Origin: Oceanococcus sp041619555
GTDB taxonomy: Bacteria; Pseudomonadota; Gammaproteobacteria; Nevskiales; Oceanococcaceae
DNA: 64,000 nt
Reading direction: 5' to 3'
Assembly (NCBI GenBank): GCA_041619555.1
Contig: JBFKDQ010000012.1
Location: 7,939 to 71,938 of the forward strand
Shown one piece after another: positions 44,084 to 52,010 of the stretch. Below the pieces are notes generated by a model that worked only from the letters and a program-made list of their open reading frames with translations, was not told the origin of the DNA and ran no database searches. Both the position numbers and the translations under genes were made by a program. Each line of letters begins with the position of its first letter. Position 1 is the stretch's first letter.

Positions 44084-44518
44084 TTATTCAGTACTCATTG
44101 CCCCGGGAGGCTGGCAACTGCCCTCCGGATGACGCGCCATCATCGGCAACGCCAAGATGGATTCCTCGCGCACCAACTCGTGCAGACGAACCCTGCCCTG
44201 TTCGGCGATGTAGGCGTCCACAGTATCAGGCAAACGCTGCGCCTGCGCCTCCGAACTGACGACTTCCAGCCGGAACTCGGCATCCCACGCGACGCTCATC
44301 GCCTGCAGACAGCGCTGACATTCCATCTGACTTTCGCCCTGCAGACGACCGTGCAACTCCAGCCGCCCGGAAGACGCTTGCGCGACATCCAGATGCAGGG
44401 TCACACTGGCCTCACCCGCCGGCCAATCCTCCAGGTCAGATAACACGAGTCGCCCGTCCAGACTCAGACCGGGAGCGATTTTCTGGATATCGATCCAGGC
44501 TGGCAGTTGATCGCGCAT
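44084..44518 (-). CDS. yceD: YceD (DUF177), large ribosomal RNA accumulation protein
   Basis: 144 residues. YceD family proteins are needed for normal 23S rRNA levels. The Cys pair in MECQRCLQAM and the downstream PDTVDAYIAEQGRVRLHELVREE (cited in part) with LALPMMARH fit the family. First gene of yceD-rpmF-plsX and divergent from yceF, as in E. coli. Its promoter places the transcript start only about three bases before the ATG. Confidence 0.9.
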   Translation of the reverse strand: MRDQLPAWIDIQKIAPGLSLDGRLVLSDLEDWPAGEASVTLHLDVAQASSGRLELHGRLQGESQMECQRCLQAMSVAWDAEFRLEVVSSEAQAQRLPDTVDAYIAEQGRVRLHELVREESILALPMMARHPEGSCQPPGAMSTE

Positions 44519-44527
44519 GGCGCGCGG

Positions 44528-44555
44528 ATTCTAGAGAGTTATCAAGAAAAGTCAA
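44528..44555 (-). promoter_or_regulatory. Sigma-70-type promoter of yceD-rpmF-plsX
   Basis: On the minus strand TTGACT (44555-44550), 16 bases, TAGAAT (44533-44528). Both boxes have one mismatch to consensus. Expected start near 44521, while the yceD ATG is at 44518, so the leader would be about three bases. The -35 box overlaps the yceF start codon on the other strand. Confidence 0.65.
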
Positions 44556-45148
44556 TGAATGCCAAAGATTCCAAGCCGGTACAAATGATCCTGGCCTCGT
44601 CTTCGAGCTACCGCCGCGCGCTATTGCAACGACTGGGCCTCGACTTTTCCTGCCATGCGCCCGAGATCGATGAAACCGCCATGATCGACGAAACCGTCGA
44701 ACAGACCACCGAGCGCCTGGCCATCGGCAAGGCGCGTGCAATCCAGGCGATTTTTCCTGCGGCCATGATCATCGCCAGCGATCAGCTGTGCAGCGTCAAT
44801 GGGCGGGCACTCGGCAAACCCGGCACCCGCGCCCGCGCCATCGAGCAACTTGAAACCCTGAGCGGCGGCATCGCCCACTTCCAGACCGCTGTCTGCGTGC
44901 TGCACGACGAAAAAGTACTGCGCGGCGCCGATTGTACACAGGTGCACTTCCGCACACTCGCCCGCGCCGACATTGAACGTTATCTGGACCGTGAACCGGC
45001 GCTCGACTGCGCCGGCAGTTTCAAATCGGAAGGCTTGGGAATCAGTCTGTGCGAGGCCATCGAAACTCGCGATCCCAGCGCCCTGATCGGCCTGCCTTTG
45101 ATCCTCACCGCAAGCCTGTTACGCCGATGTGGTGTCGCCCTGCCCTGA
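44555..45148 (+). CDS. yceF: YceF/Maf-2 nucleotide pyrophosphatase
   Basis: 197 residues. Maf-type enzyme; the YceF branch hydrolyses m7GTP and related modified nucleotides to keep them out of RNA. LASSSSYRRALLQRLGLDF is the phosphate-binding start, and ASDQLCSVNGRALGKP holds the catalytic Asp; CAGSFKSEGLGISL follows. The ATG at 44555 is chosen over an upstream frame start by homology. Its place, divergent from yceD-rpmF-plsX, is conserved in E. coli. No promoter of its own is evident. Confidence 0.93.
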   Translation: MNAKDSKPVQMILASSSSYRRALLQRLGLDFSCHAPEIDETAMIDETVEQTTERLAIGKARAIQAIFPAAMIIASDQLCSVNGRALGKPGTRARAIEQLETLSGGIAHFQTAVCVLHDEKVLRGADCTQVHFRTLARADIERYLDREPALDCAGSFKSEGLGISLCEAIETRDPSALIGLPLILTASLLRRCGVALP

Positions 45149-45183
45149 ACAGGGCCTGGTTGCGGCAAGCCCCCTGGCCAATC

Positions 45184-45840
45184 TCAGGCGTCTTGCCGCA
45201 ACCAGGCATGCAGCCCTGCCACGCCCGGCAACACCCGCTGCGCGCCCGCATCCGTCAGTTCATGATCGGGATGCACACCCCACGACACGCCCACCGCATC
45301 AACCCCTGCCCGCCGCGCCATTTCCATGTCGTAGCTGGTATCGCCGACCATCAAGGCCTGCCCCGGCTCCACCTGCAATTCCCAGAGCAGTTCCTCCAGC
45401 ATCAACGGATCCGGTTTCGATGCCGTTTCATCAGCACAGCGCGTGGCATGGAAATGCTCTCCCCAGCCCACATCTGCCAGGGCACGATCAAGGCCGCGAC
45501 GGCTCTTGCCGGTCGCTACCGCAAGACTGAAGCCGGCCGAGCGCAACTGTTGCAATTCGTCCGCAACACCGGCGAAAGCCTGGCCGTAGACCCGCGGCGT
45601 ACTGCCAAACAGGCGCCGATAGGACGCACCCAGGGCCTGCATGTCCGGCGCTCCCAACTCAGGGTAGAGACGCAGGAAGACGTCCTGCAGCCCAAGGCCA
45701 ATCAGGCGACGGATCTGTTCGTCGCGCCGCGGATCGAGCCCGGTTTCCGCGATCGCAAGCTGCATGGCATGGACGATCTCTGCCGCCGAATCGATCAGCG
45801 TGCCGTCCCAGTCGAAAATGACCAATTGATAATTTTTCAT
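45184..45840 (-). CDS. HAD-family phosphatase (phosphoglycolate phosphatase-like)
   Basis: 218 residues. HAD motif I FDWDGTLIDSA, motif II VATGKS, motif III Lys in SKPDPLMLEELL, motif IV VGDTSYDMEMARRAG; a helical cap lies between motifs I and II. Substrate unknown; 2-phosphoglycolate or another small phosphoester is likely. Its ATG overlaps the rluC stop (ATGA), a pairing also known in pseudomonads. Confidence 0.87.
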   Translation of the reverse strand: MKNYQLVIFDWDGTLIDSAAEIVHAMQLAIAETGLDPRRDEQIRRLIGLGLQDVFLRLYPELGAPDMQALGASYRRLFGSTPRVYGQAFAGVADELQQLRSAGFSLAVATGKSRRGLDRALADVGWGEHFHATRCADETASKPDPLMLEELLWELQVEPGQALMVGDTSYDMEMARRAGVDAVGVSWGVHPDHELTDAGAQRVLPGVAGLHAWLRQDA

Positions 45841-46775
45841 GCGGCCGGCTCCAGGCTGTTGACAATCGCTTCGAATGCCTCAGGCAACGGCGCCTGCACC
45901 GCCAACTCGCGACCGTCCAGGCTCACCACCAGTCGCGCGGCGTGCAGGCACAGACCCGGCGCTTTCACCAGTTCCAGGCCGGCATCCAGAGCCCGGCGAC
46001 CGTATTTGGCATCGCCCACCAGAGGGTGCCCGAGTTCGGCACTCTGTACCCGGATCTGATGCGTCCTGCCGGTTTCCAGCGCAACCTCCATCAGGCTAGC
46101 GCCGGCCAGCCGGCGACACAGCCGGAAATGACTGACCGCACGCTGCCCATCCTCCGCACTTCTGACCCGACGCTCGCCCTGCCCTGAGGGGCTGCGTTTA
46201 AGGCGGCTTTCCACCCGATCCTTGTTCTCCGGCCAGGATCCATGAACCAGCGCCAGATAATGCTTGCCCACCTCATTGGCGGCAAGTCGCTCCTGGAATT
46301 CCCGCTGCAGTTCCCGGCGCCGCACCAGCAGGATGCAGCCGCTGGTTTCCCGGTCCAGGCGATGGACCAGTTGCCAGTCCTCGCCCCAAAGCTCACGGAC
46401 CACGTCAATCAGACCGAACGCGACCCCGGAACCACCATGTACGGCCAGACCCGCCGGCTTGTTCAGGACCAGTAGATCCGCATCCCGATACAGCACGGCC
46501 TGATCGATGCGGGCGAGCAGCGCTGCCGGCAGGGGCGGCGCGGCGGCGGCGTCGGCGAGCCTAACCGGCGGCACCCGGATTGCATCGCCCGCCGCCAGAC
46601 GCTGGGCCGGCTTGGCCCGCCCCTTGTTTACCCGCACCTCACCGCTGCGGATGATCCGGTAGACCAGGCTTCGTGGCGCCCCTTTGAGTCGACCTAAAAG
46701 CCAGTTATCCAGGCGCTGACCGGCCTCGTCCTGACTTACATCAAAATATGAAACCTGAGCAAATATCTGTGGCAC
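45837..46775 (-). CDS. rluC: RluC-type 23S rRNA pseudouridine synthase
   Basis: 312 residues. S4 domain at about 15-75 (QRLDNWLLGRLKGAP, GEVRVNKGRAKP), then the catalytic domain with the nucleophilic Asp in HRLDRETSGCILLV and TGRTHQIRVQ. In E. coli RluC modifies U955, U2504 and U2580. The divergent position next to rne, as in E. coli, favours RluC over RluD. Start is GTG at 46775. Confidence 0.93.
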   Translation of the reverse strand: MPQIFAQVSYFDVSQDEAGQRLDNWLLGRLKGAPRSLVYRIIRSGEVRVNKGRAKPAQRLAAGDAIRVPPVRLADAAAAPPLPAALLARIDQAVLYRDADLLVLNKPAGLAVHGGSGVAFGLIDVVRELWGEDWQLVHRLDRETSGCILLVRRRELQREFQERLAANEVGKHYLALVHGSWPENKDRVESRLKRSPSGQGERRVRSAEDGQRAVSHFRLCRRLAGASLMEVALETGRTHQIRVQSAELGHPLVGDAKYGRRALDAGLELVKAPGLCLHAARLVVSLDGRELAVQAPLPEAFEAIVNSLEPAA

Positions 46776-47080
46776 AATACCGATCCATCAAGTGTCAACA
46801 CGCGCTGCGTGGCGGATTCGCGCCCAAGCCTACGATTCAACGAATGTCGTGGTGCCTCGGCAGCAAAGCCAATGATACCGACACTTGATCGCGCATGACG
46901 CTGAATACCGGCAAGATCTGCCGGATCCTCCATCATGTGTCAGAGCCGCTCCATGACGGCGCGTGCTATGGCCGCCCGGCCAAGGAATTCCCAACGCCTG
47001 GCAATTGCAACAACAGCGCTCCCCGTTGATGTTCCCAAAGCTGACATCACGGGTCGAGCGCCAAGGACAATACACATAAA
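46776..47080 (+). promoter_or_regulatory. rluC-rne divergent region and long rne leader
   Basis: 305 bases without a gene. It contains a 10-bp inverted repeat (ATCAAGTGTC at 46787-46796, GACACTTGAT at 46880-46889), a hairpin CCGGCA-AGATC-TGCCGG (46908-46924) and a hairpin TGATGT...ACATCA (47027-47049) close to the start codon. E. coli rne has a long structured leader that lets RNase E trim its own mRNA; a like role here is inferred. An AAGGA lies 13 bases before the rne ATG. I cannot place the promoters with confidence. Confidence 0.5.
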
Positions 47081-49984
47081 ATGAAACGCATACTCGTGAA
47101 TGCGACGCAGCCCGAGGAGCTGCGTCTGGCAATCGTCGACGGTCAACGTCTGCTGGATCTTGACCTGGAGTCACCCGGTCGCGAACAGCGCAAGGCGAAT
47201 GTTTACAAAGGCCGGATCACCCGGGTCGAACCCAGCCTGGAAGCCGCCTTCGTCGATTATGGCGTGGATCGGCACGGCTTCTTGCCGATGAAGGAAATCT
47301 CCCGCGAATATTTCCAGAAAGAACCGGAAGACGGAAAACTGCAGATCCGCGACCTGATCAAGGAAGGTCAGGAAATCATCGTGCAGGTTGAGAAAGAAGA
47401 GCGAGGCAACAAGGGCGCCGCTCTCACGACCTTCATTTCCCTGGCCGGTCGCTACCTGGTCCTGATGCCGAACAACCCCCGTGCCGGCGGCGTATCCCGC
47501 CGCATCGAGGGTGAGGATCGTTCGGAACTGCGCGAAGCGCTCGCCGAACTGGTCCTGCCCGAAGGGATGGGGGTGATCGCCCGCACCGCAGGCGTCGGCC
47601 GCACCGCCGAAGAGCTGCAATGGGACGTGAACTACCTGATCGAGCTCTGGCAAGCCATGATGAAGGCTTCCGGCGAGCGCAAGGGGGCCTTCCTGATCTA
47701 TCAGGAGTCCAACATCATCATCCGCGCCCTGCGTGATTACCTGCGCCCCGATATCGGCGAAATTGTCGTCGACAATCCGGAAATCCACCAGCAGGCGCTG
47801 GAATTCATGCAATCGGTGATGCCGCATCTGCAGCAGAAGCTGAAACTTTACAACGACACGGTGCCCCTGTTTTCCCGCTTCCAGATCGAAAGCCAGATCG
47901 AAACCGCGCATCAGCGTGAGGTCCGGCTGCCATCAGGCGGCGCGCTGGTGATCGACAATACCGAGGCCCTCACCTCGATCGATATCAACTCGGCACGTTC
48001 GACCGGCGGCGGCAACATCGAAGAAACCGCCTACAACACCAACCTGGAAGCCGCCGAAGAAATTGCCCGCCAGCTGCGCCTGCGCGATCTGGGCGGCCTG
48101 GTCGTCATCGACTTCATCGACATGTCCTCCAGCAAGAATCAACGGGAAGTCGAAAATCGCCTGCGCGACTCCACCAAAATGGATCGGGCGCGAGTGCAGA
48201 TGGGCAGAATTTCGCGCTTCGGCCTGCTGGAAATGTCACGCCAGCGGCTGCGCCCCTCCCTGAGCGAACACAGTCACCTGACCTGCCCGCGCTGTGAGGG
48301 CCACGGCACCATCCGTACGGTCGAATCCCTGTCCCTGCAGATCCTGCGCCTGCTGGAAGAAGAGTCCCAGAAAGATCGCACGGCGCGCGTGATCGCCCAG
48401 CTTCCGGTTTCCGTCGCGGTCTTCCTGCTGAATGAGAAGCGCGCCCATATCAGCGAGATCGAAGAGCGCTCCAACTGCCAGCTTTCGCTGGTGGCCAACC
48501 CCAACTTCGAAACGCCGCAGTACGAAATCAAGCGGGTTCGGGGCGACCAGCTCAAAGATGAAGACAACGGGGCGATGAGCCATCAGCTGCTCAACCAGAC
48601 GACGGTCACCGAGACCAGCGGCGAGCAGAAACGCACCAGCGGCAAGGCCCAGGAAGCGCCGGCCGTCAGCGCATTCCTGCCCTCACGCCCGGCCCCTGAA
48701 CCCACGCCGGTGGAAGTCCAGGCGGCGGCGCCGGCCAAAGCACCAGGCCTGCTGCAACGCCTGGTCCAGGCCTTCCTGGCCCTGTTCCGCAGCAGCCAAG
48801 CCGAACCCGAGCCGGCAGCGGAACGCAAACCTGTCGCCCGCAGCGACAGTCGGCGTCGGTCTGGCAGCCAGAAGTCCAACGGGCGAAGCACGGGCAACCG
48901 CCGTCCGAACCAGAACCAGACCAAGAAGAGCAGCCGGAGGGGCGATGAAATCGTCACCAACCGCATGAGTCCGGAAGAAAAACAGGCTGCCCCGGATCGC
49001 GCCCCGGCCGGCAAGAGCAAGGACAGCACTCGGGAGCAGAAAACGGATGAGCCTCGCAAGCAGCGTGGCGCCAATCCGGAGACGCCGGCGGACGATGGCA
49101 AAAGCAGCGATGAGAAGCCACGTTCGCGCCGGCGCGGACGGCGCGGCGGCCGGCGCCGGCGCGGCAGCGGTGAAGCCGGCGAGTCCGAGAACACGCAGAA
49201 TCAGACCACCTCTGCCGACGGCAAGACATCCGGCGCGGCGGACGAGAAAGGCGATGCCAACGCGAACGCCAAGACCAGTCCCGCATCGGCAACGACCGAG
49301 ACGTCGACGAACGACGGCTCTGCGCCCGATCGTCCACGCCCGAAGCGCAGCCGCCGCCCCCGCGCCGCAGACGCCCAGCCAGACAAGGATGGCAACACGA
49401 GGGACAACAACACGAGCACGTCGGCTGCCGATCGCGCCAATCCACCGGCGCCAGCCGCTGCGGCGACCGCGACCAGCAACGCAAAGCCGACCGACAAGCC
49501 AGCCGCCAAGGAAGCGGCCGAGCCGCAGCAACGAGCCCCGGTCACGGAACAATCCGCAAATGCGCCGGCGAAAACCGCCGCGGCTGCCCCAGCGGCGAGC
49601 CAGACCGCGCCCCCCGCAAGCGCCGGACCTGCCAGCACCAGCGGCGAAAGCAAGCCGACGGCATCTTCCGTGGCGCCGACGCCCCGGCCGGAACCTACCG
49701 CGCGACCGATCGACACCGCGAACCTGGCCCAGCAGGCGAGCATCACCAAGTCCGCAACACCTTCGCGTGCGCCATCAATGAAGGCGGCAGACGCCGTCTC
49801 GGCGACTGCGGACCGACCTGCGCCGCCCCGCACGCCAACGGTCGACGCTCGCCCGCCGCAGTCCGATGCCAGCCCTGCCGGGCGTGACACCGGGCTGCAG
49901 CAGGTCGAGACCCGCAAGGACGCCGTCGCCCAGACCCCGTCCCGAACGGAAACCGCCAGTTCAAGCGAAACCGGCGGTCACTAA
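47081..49984 (+). CDS. rne: RNase E, endoribonuclease and degradosome scaffold
   Basis: 967 residues. Initiates mRNA decay and processes rRNA and tRNA precursors. The catalytic half (about 1-510) is well conserved: S1 domain (KANVYKGRITRVEPSLEAAF), 5' sensor, DNase I-like domain with metal ligands Asp301 (TSIDINSARS) and Asp344 (VVIDFIDMSS), and the Zn-link Cys402 and Cys405 (CPRCEGHG). The remaining 450 residues are a disordered tail: an Arg-rich patch (SRRRGRRGGRRRRGSGEAG), then an Ala/Thr/Pro/Ser-rich stretch to the end. The tail should carry degradosome partner sites, but I cannot name them. Confidence 0.97.
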   Translation: MKRILVNATQPEELRLAIVDGQRLLDLDLESPGREQRKANVYKGRITRVEPSLEAAFVDYGVDRHGFLPMKEISREYFQKEPEDGKLQIRDLIKEGQEIIVQVEKEERGNKGAALTTFISLAGRYLVLMPNNPRAGGVSRRIEGEDRSELREALAELVLPEGMGVIARTAGVGRTAEELQWDVNYLIELWQAMMKASGERKGAFLIYQESNIIIRALRDYLRPDIGEIVVDNPEIHQQALEFMQSVMPHLQQKLKLYNDTVPLFSRFQIESQIETAHQREVRLPSGGALVIDNTEALTSIDINSARSTGGGNIEETAYNTNLEAAEEIARQLRLRDLGGLVVIDFIDMSSSKNQREVENRLRDSTKMDRARVQMGRISRFGLLEMSRQRLRPSLSEHSHLTCPRCEGHGTIRTVESLSLQILRLLEEESQKDRTARVIAQLPVSVAVFLLNEKRAHISEIEERSNCQLSLVANPNFETPQYEIKRVRGDQLKDEDNGAMSHQLLNQTTVTETSGEQKRTSGKAQEAPAVSAFLPSRPAPEPTPVEVQAAAPAKAPGLLQRLVQAFLALFRSSQAEPEPAAERKPVARSDSRRRSGSQKSNGRSTGNRRPNQNQTKKSSRRGDEIVTNRMSPEEKQAAPDRAPAGKSKDSTREQKTDEPRKQRGANPETPADDGKSSDEKPRSRRRGRRGGRRRRGSGEAGESENTQNQTTSADGKTSGAADEKGDANANAKTSPASATTETSTNDGSAPDRPRPKRSRRPRAADAQPDKDGNTRDNNTSTSAADRANPPAPAAAATATSNAKPTDKPAAKEAAEPQQRAPVTEQSANAPAKTAAAAPAASQTAPPASAGPASTSGESKPTASSVAPTPRPEPTARPIDTANLAQQASITKSATPSRAPSMKAADAVSATADRPAPPRTPTVDARPPQSDASPAGRDTGLQQVETRKDAVAQTPSRTETASSSETGGH

Positions 49985-50009
49985 GAGATCTGGTCAAGAC
50001 CGGGCGCAA

Positions 50010-50032
50010 GACAGGCACAGGGACGTGCTGTC
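50010..50032. terminator. Hairpin between convergent rne and kdsB
   Basis: GACAGGCAC at 50010-50018 pairs with GTGCTGTC at 50025-50032 with one bulged G. It lies in the 68-base gap between converging genes, and no long T tract follows. Confidence 0.35.
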
Positions 50033-50052
50033 TCGCTCCGGTCGCTTCGGAC

Positions 50053-50823
50053 TCAGACGGCTGTCACCTCACCGCTGGCCAGTGCCTGGCGCAGGCGCTC
50101 CAGATCTTCCGGCGTATCGACTCCGGGCGGCGGCGCACTGGCGCTGACCTCCACTGCGATGCGCATGCCGAGAAACAAGGCCCGCAACTGCTCCAGGCAT
50201 TCCACCTGCTCCAGCGCCGCCTGAGGCTGCGTACAGTAACGCCGCAACGCTCCGGCCCGATAGGCATACAGGCCGATATGTCGTAACGGCGCCAAGGCCT
50301 GAGGCAGATCCCGCCGGGGGCTGTGCTGACGATCCCAGGGGATGGCCGCGCGGCTGAAATACAGGGCATAGCCGGCCTGATCACGCACCAGCTTCACCGT
50401 ATTGGGATCGAAGTATTCGCTGGCCCGGGTGACCGGCGTTGCCAACGTCGCCCAGTCGGCAACCGGGTCGTCGATCAGCCGCTGCGCCACCGCATCGATC
50501 AGATGGGAGGGCAGGAAGGGCTCGTCGCCCTGCACATTGACGATGACATCGTCATCCGGCCAGTCCTGCGCATCGGCCAGTTCCCGAATCCGGTCACTTC
50601 CGGAGGGATGGTCCGCCCTGGTCAATTGCGCCTGCACACCACAGCGCCGAGCCAGATCAAGTACCTCGCTGCTGTCCGTCGCAACCCAGACTTCCTCTGC
50701 CTGGCTTTCCTGCGCCCGCAGGATGACATGCGCCAGCAAGGGCCGCCCGGCCAGATCGAGCATCACTTTGCCTGGCAGGCGGGAAGATTCCATACGCGCC
50801 GGCACCACGATGCGAAAACTCAC
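50053..50823 (-). CDS. kdsB: KdsB, CMP-KDO synthetase
   Basis: 256 residues. Activates KDO with CTP for lipopolysaccharide inner core. IVVPARMESSRLPGKVM is the CTP-binding start, and HPSGSDRIRELA, VNVQGDEPFLP and RHIGLYAYR are typical. The GTG at 50823 (MSFRIVVPAR) is set by the overlap with the ycaR stop (GTGA) and by homology; the frame runs on upstream without family likeness. Last gene of the lolC-to-kdsB series. Confidence 0.95.
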   Translation of the reverse strand: MSFRIVVPARMESSRLPGKVMLDLAGRPLLAHVILRAQESQAEEVWVATDSSEVLDLARRCGVQAQLTRADHPSGSDRIRELADAQDWPDDDVIVNVQGDEPFLPSHLIDAVAQRLIDDPVADWATLATPVTRASEYFDPNTVKLVRDQAGYALYFSRAAIPWDRQHSPRRDLPQALAPLRHIGLYAYRAGALRRYCTQPQAALEQVECLEQLRALFLGMRIAVEVSASAPPPGVDTPEDLERLRQALASGEVTAV

Positions 50824-51002
50824 GCCTGCAACTCGTCTTCGTCGAGCTCCCGGGCCTCCGACTCGAGCATCACCGGCACCCCATCGCGCACCGGATAGGC
50901 CAGCCGCGAGACCTTGCACACCAGTTCCTGTCGCTCCGGGACCCAGAGTAAGGGGGCCTTGCTGACCGGGCACACCAGGATATCAAGCAATTTTTCATCC
51001 AT
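50820..51002 (-). CDS. ycaR: YcaR, Trm112-like small protein
   Basis: 60 residues. MDEKLLDILVCPVSKAPLLW, QELVCKVSRLAYPVRDGVPVM match the Trm112 family. Other members have a CPxC pair near the start; here the second Cys is Ser (CPVS). Role unknown; Trm112 proteins serve as partners of methyltransferases in other organisms. Start overlaps the lpxK stop by 8 bases; stop overlaps the kdsB GTG, so lpxK, ycaR and kdsB are coupled, as in many gammaproteobacteria. Confidence 0.92.
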   Translation of the reverse strand: MDEKLLDILVCPVSKAPLLWVPERQELVCKVSRLAYPVRDGVPVMLESEARELDEDELQA

Positions 51003-52002
51003 CAGTTTCTCCGTGATCTTGTTTCTTTGGCGGCGAAAACCGCCTGAGTATGCATTGCCAGGCGGCCTCGGGAACCTGCGCCTGATATTCGACTGACCAG
51101 AATCTGCCATCCCGCAGGGCGCGACATTTCACCGCGTCCTTGCCGGTCATCAACACCGGCTGCTGATCGGGCCAGTTCAGATCTTCTGCCGTGTAGGCAT
51201 GATGATCCGGAAACGGATGACGCCACAGCCTCAAACCCTGGGCTTCCAGTGCGGCAAAGAATTTTTCCGGATTGCCGATGCCTGCCACCGCATGGACCTG
51301 GTCAAACCGGCGCAGGGCGCGCCTCTCGCCGTCCAGCAGATTCTCTGCATCACCCAGAACACCGCTCACAGCCAGTTCACCGGCAGCAAGCGCCCCGTCC
51401 CCCGTTAGCAAGACCAGATCGGCCCGCTGCAAGCGCCAGCGCCCCTCTCGCAAGGGTCCTGCCGGCAGCAGATGACCGTTGCCGTGGCGACGGCGGGCAT
51501 CAACCAGTACCAGTTCGAAATCCCGGGCCAGCGCGTAGTGCTGCAATCCGTCATCCGCGACAATGAAATCGACCCCCTGCTCGAGCAGCAGGCGGGCGGC
51601 CTCGGCACGCCGCGGCGCCACTGCGACCACACAGCCGGCGTGCTGGGCGATCAGAACAGGTTCATCCCCGACCAGGCTGCAATCCGAATCTGCGCCGACC
51701 AGCATCGGCTCGCGGGCCTTGCCGCCATAGCCACGACTGACCACGCCGGGCGTCCAGCCCGCCGCCTTCAGGCGCCGCACCAGATCCATCACCACGGGCG
51801 TTTTGCCGACACCACCGACGCTGATGTTGCCGACCACCAGCACCGGCACCGGCAATCGAACACTGCGCATCCAGCCGAGCCGGAAGAGCAGGCGCCGGCA
51901 GGCGCTCAACAAGGCGAACAGTCCGCTCAGTGGCAGCAGCAGATAAAATGCGGGATGCCCCTGGTACCAGAGGCGATCGATCCAGACTCTCGGGTGTGGC
52001 AT
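50995..52002 (-). CDS. lpxK: LpxK, tetraacyldisaccharide 4'-kinase
   Basis: 335 residues. Phosphorylates the lipid A precursor at the 4' position to give lipid IVA. An N-terminal hydrophobic helix (about 20-35) holds it at the inner membrane; the P-loop is VVGNISVGGVGKTPVV, followed by SRGYGGKA, VGDEPVLIA and DDGLQHYALARD, all typical. It starts 9 bases after msbA. Confidence 0.95.
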   Translation of the reverse strand: MPHPRVWIDRLWYQGHPAFYLLLPLSGLFALLSACRRLLFRLGWMRSVRLPVPVLVVGNISVGGVGKTPVVMDLVRRLKAAGWTPGVVSRGYGGKAREPMLVGADSDCSLVGDEPVLIAQHAGCVVAVAPRRAEAARLLLEQGVDFIVADDGLQHYALARDFELVLVDARRRHGNGHLLPAGPLREGRWRLQRADLVLLTGDGALAAGELAVSGVLGDAENLLDGERRALRRFDQVHAVAGIGNPEKFFAALEAQGLRLWRHPFPDHHAYTAEDLNWPDQQPVLMTGKDAVKCRALRDGRFWSVEYQAQVPEAAWQCILRRFSPPKKQDHGETDG

Positions 52003-52010
52003 CAAGCCGC

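Noticed and set aside
46736..46936. 66-codon minus-strand frame upstream of rluC
   Set aside because: It is the in-frame extension of rluC or a leader shadow with no ribosome site; RluC homology begins at the GTG at 46775.
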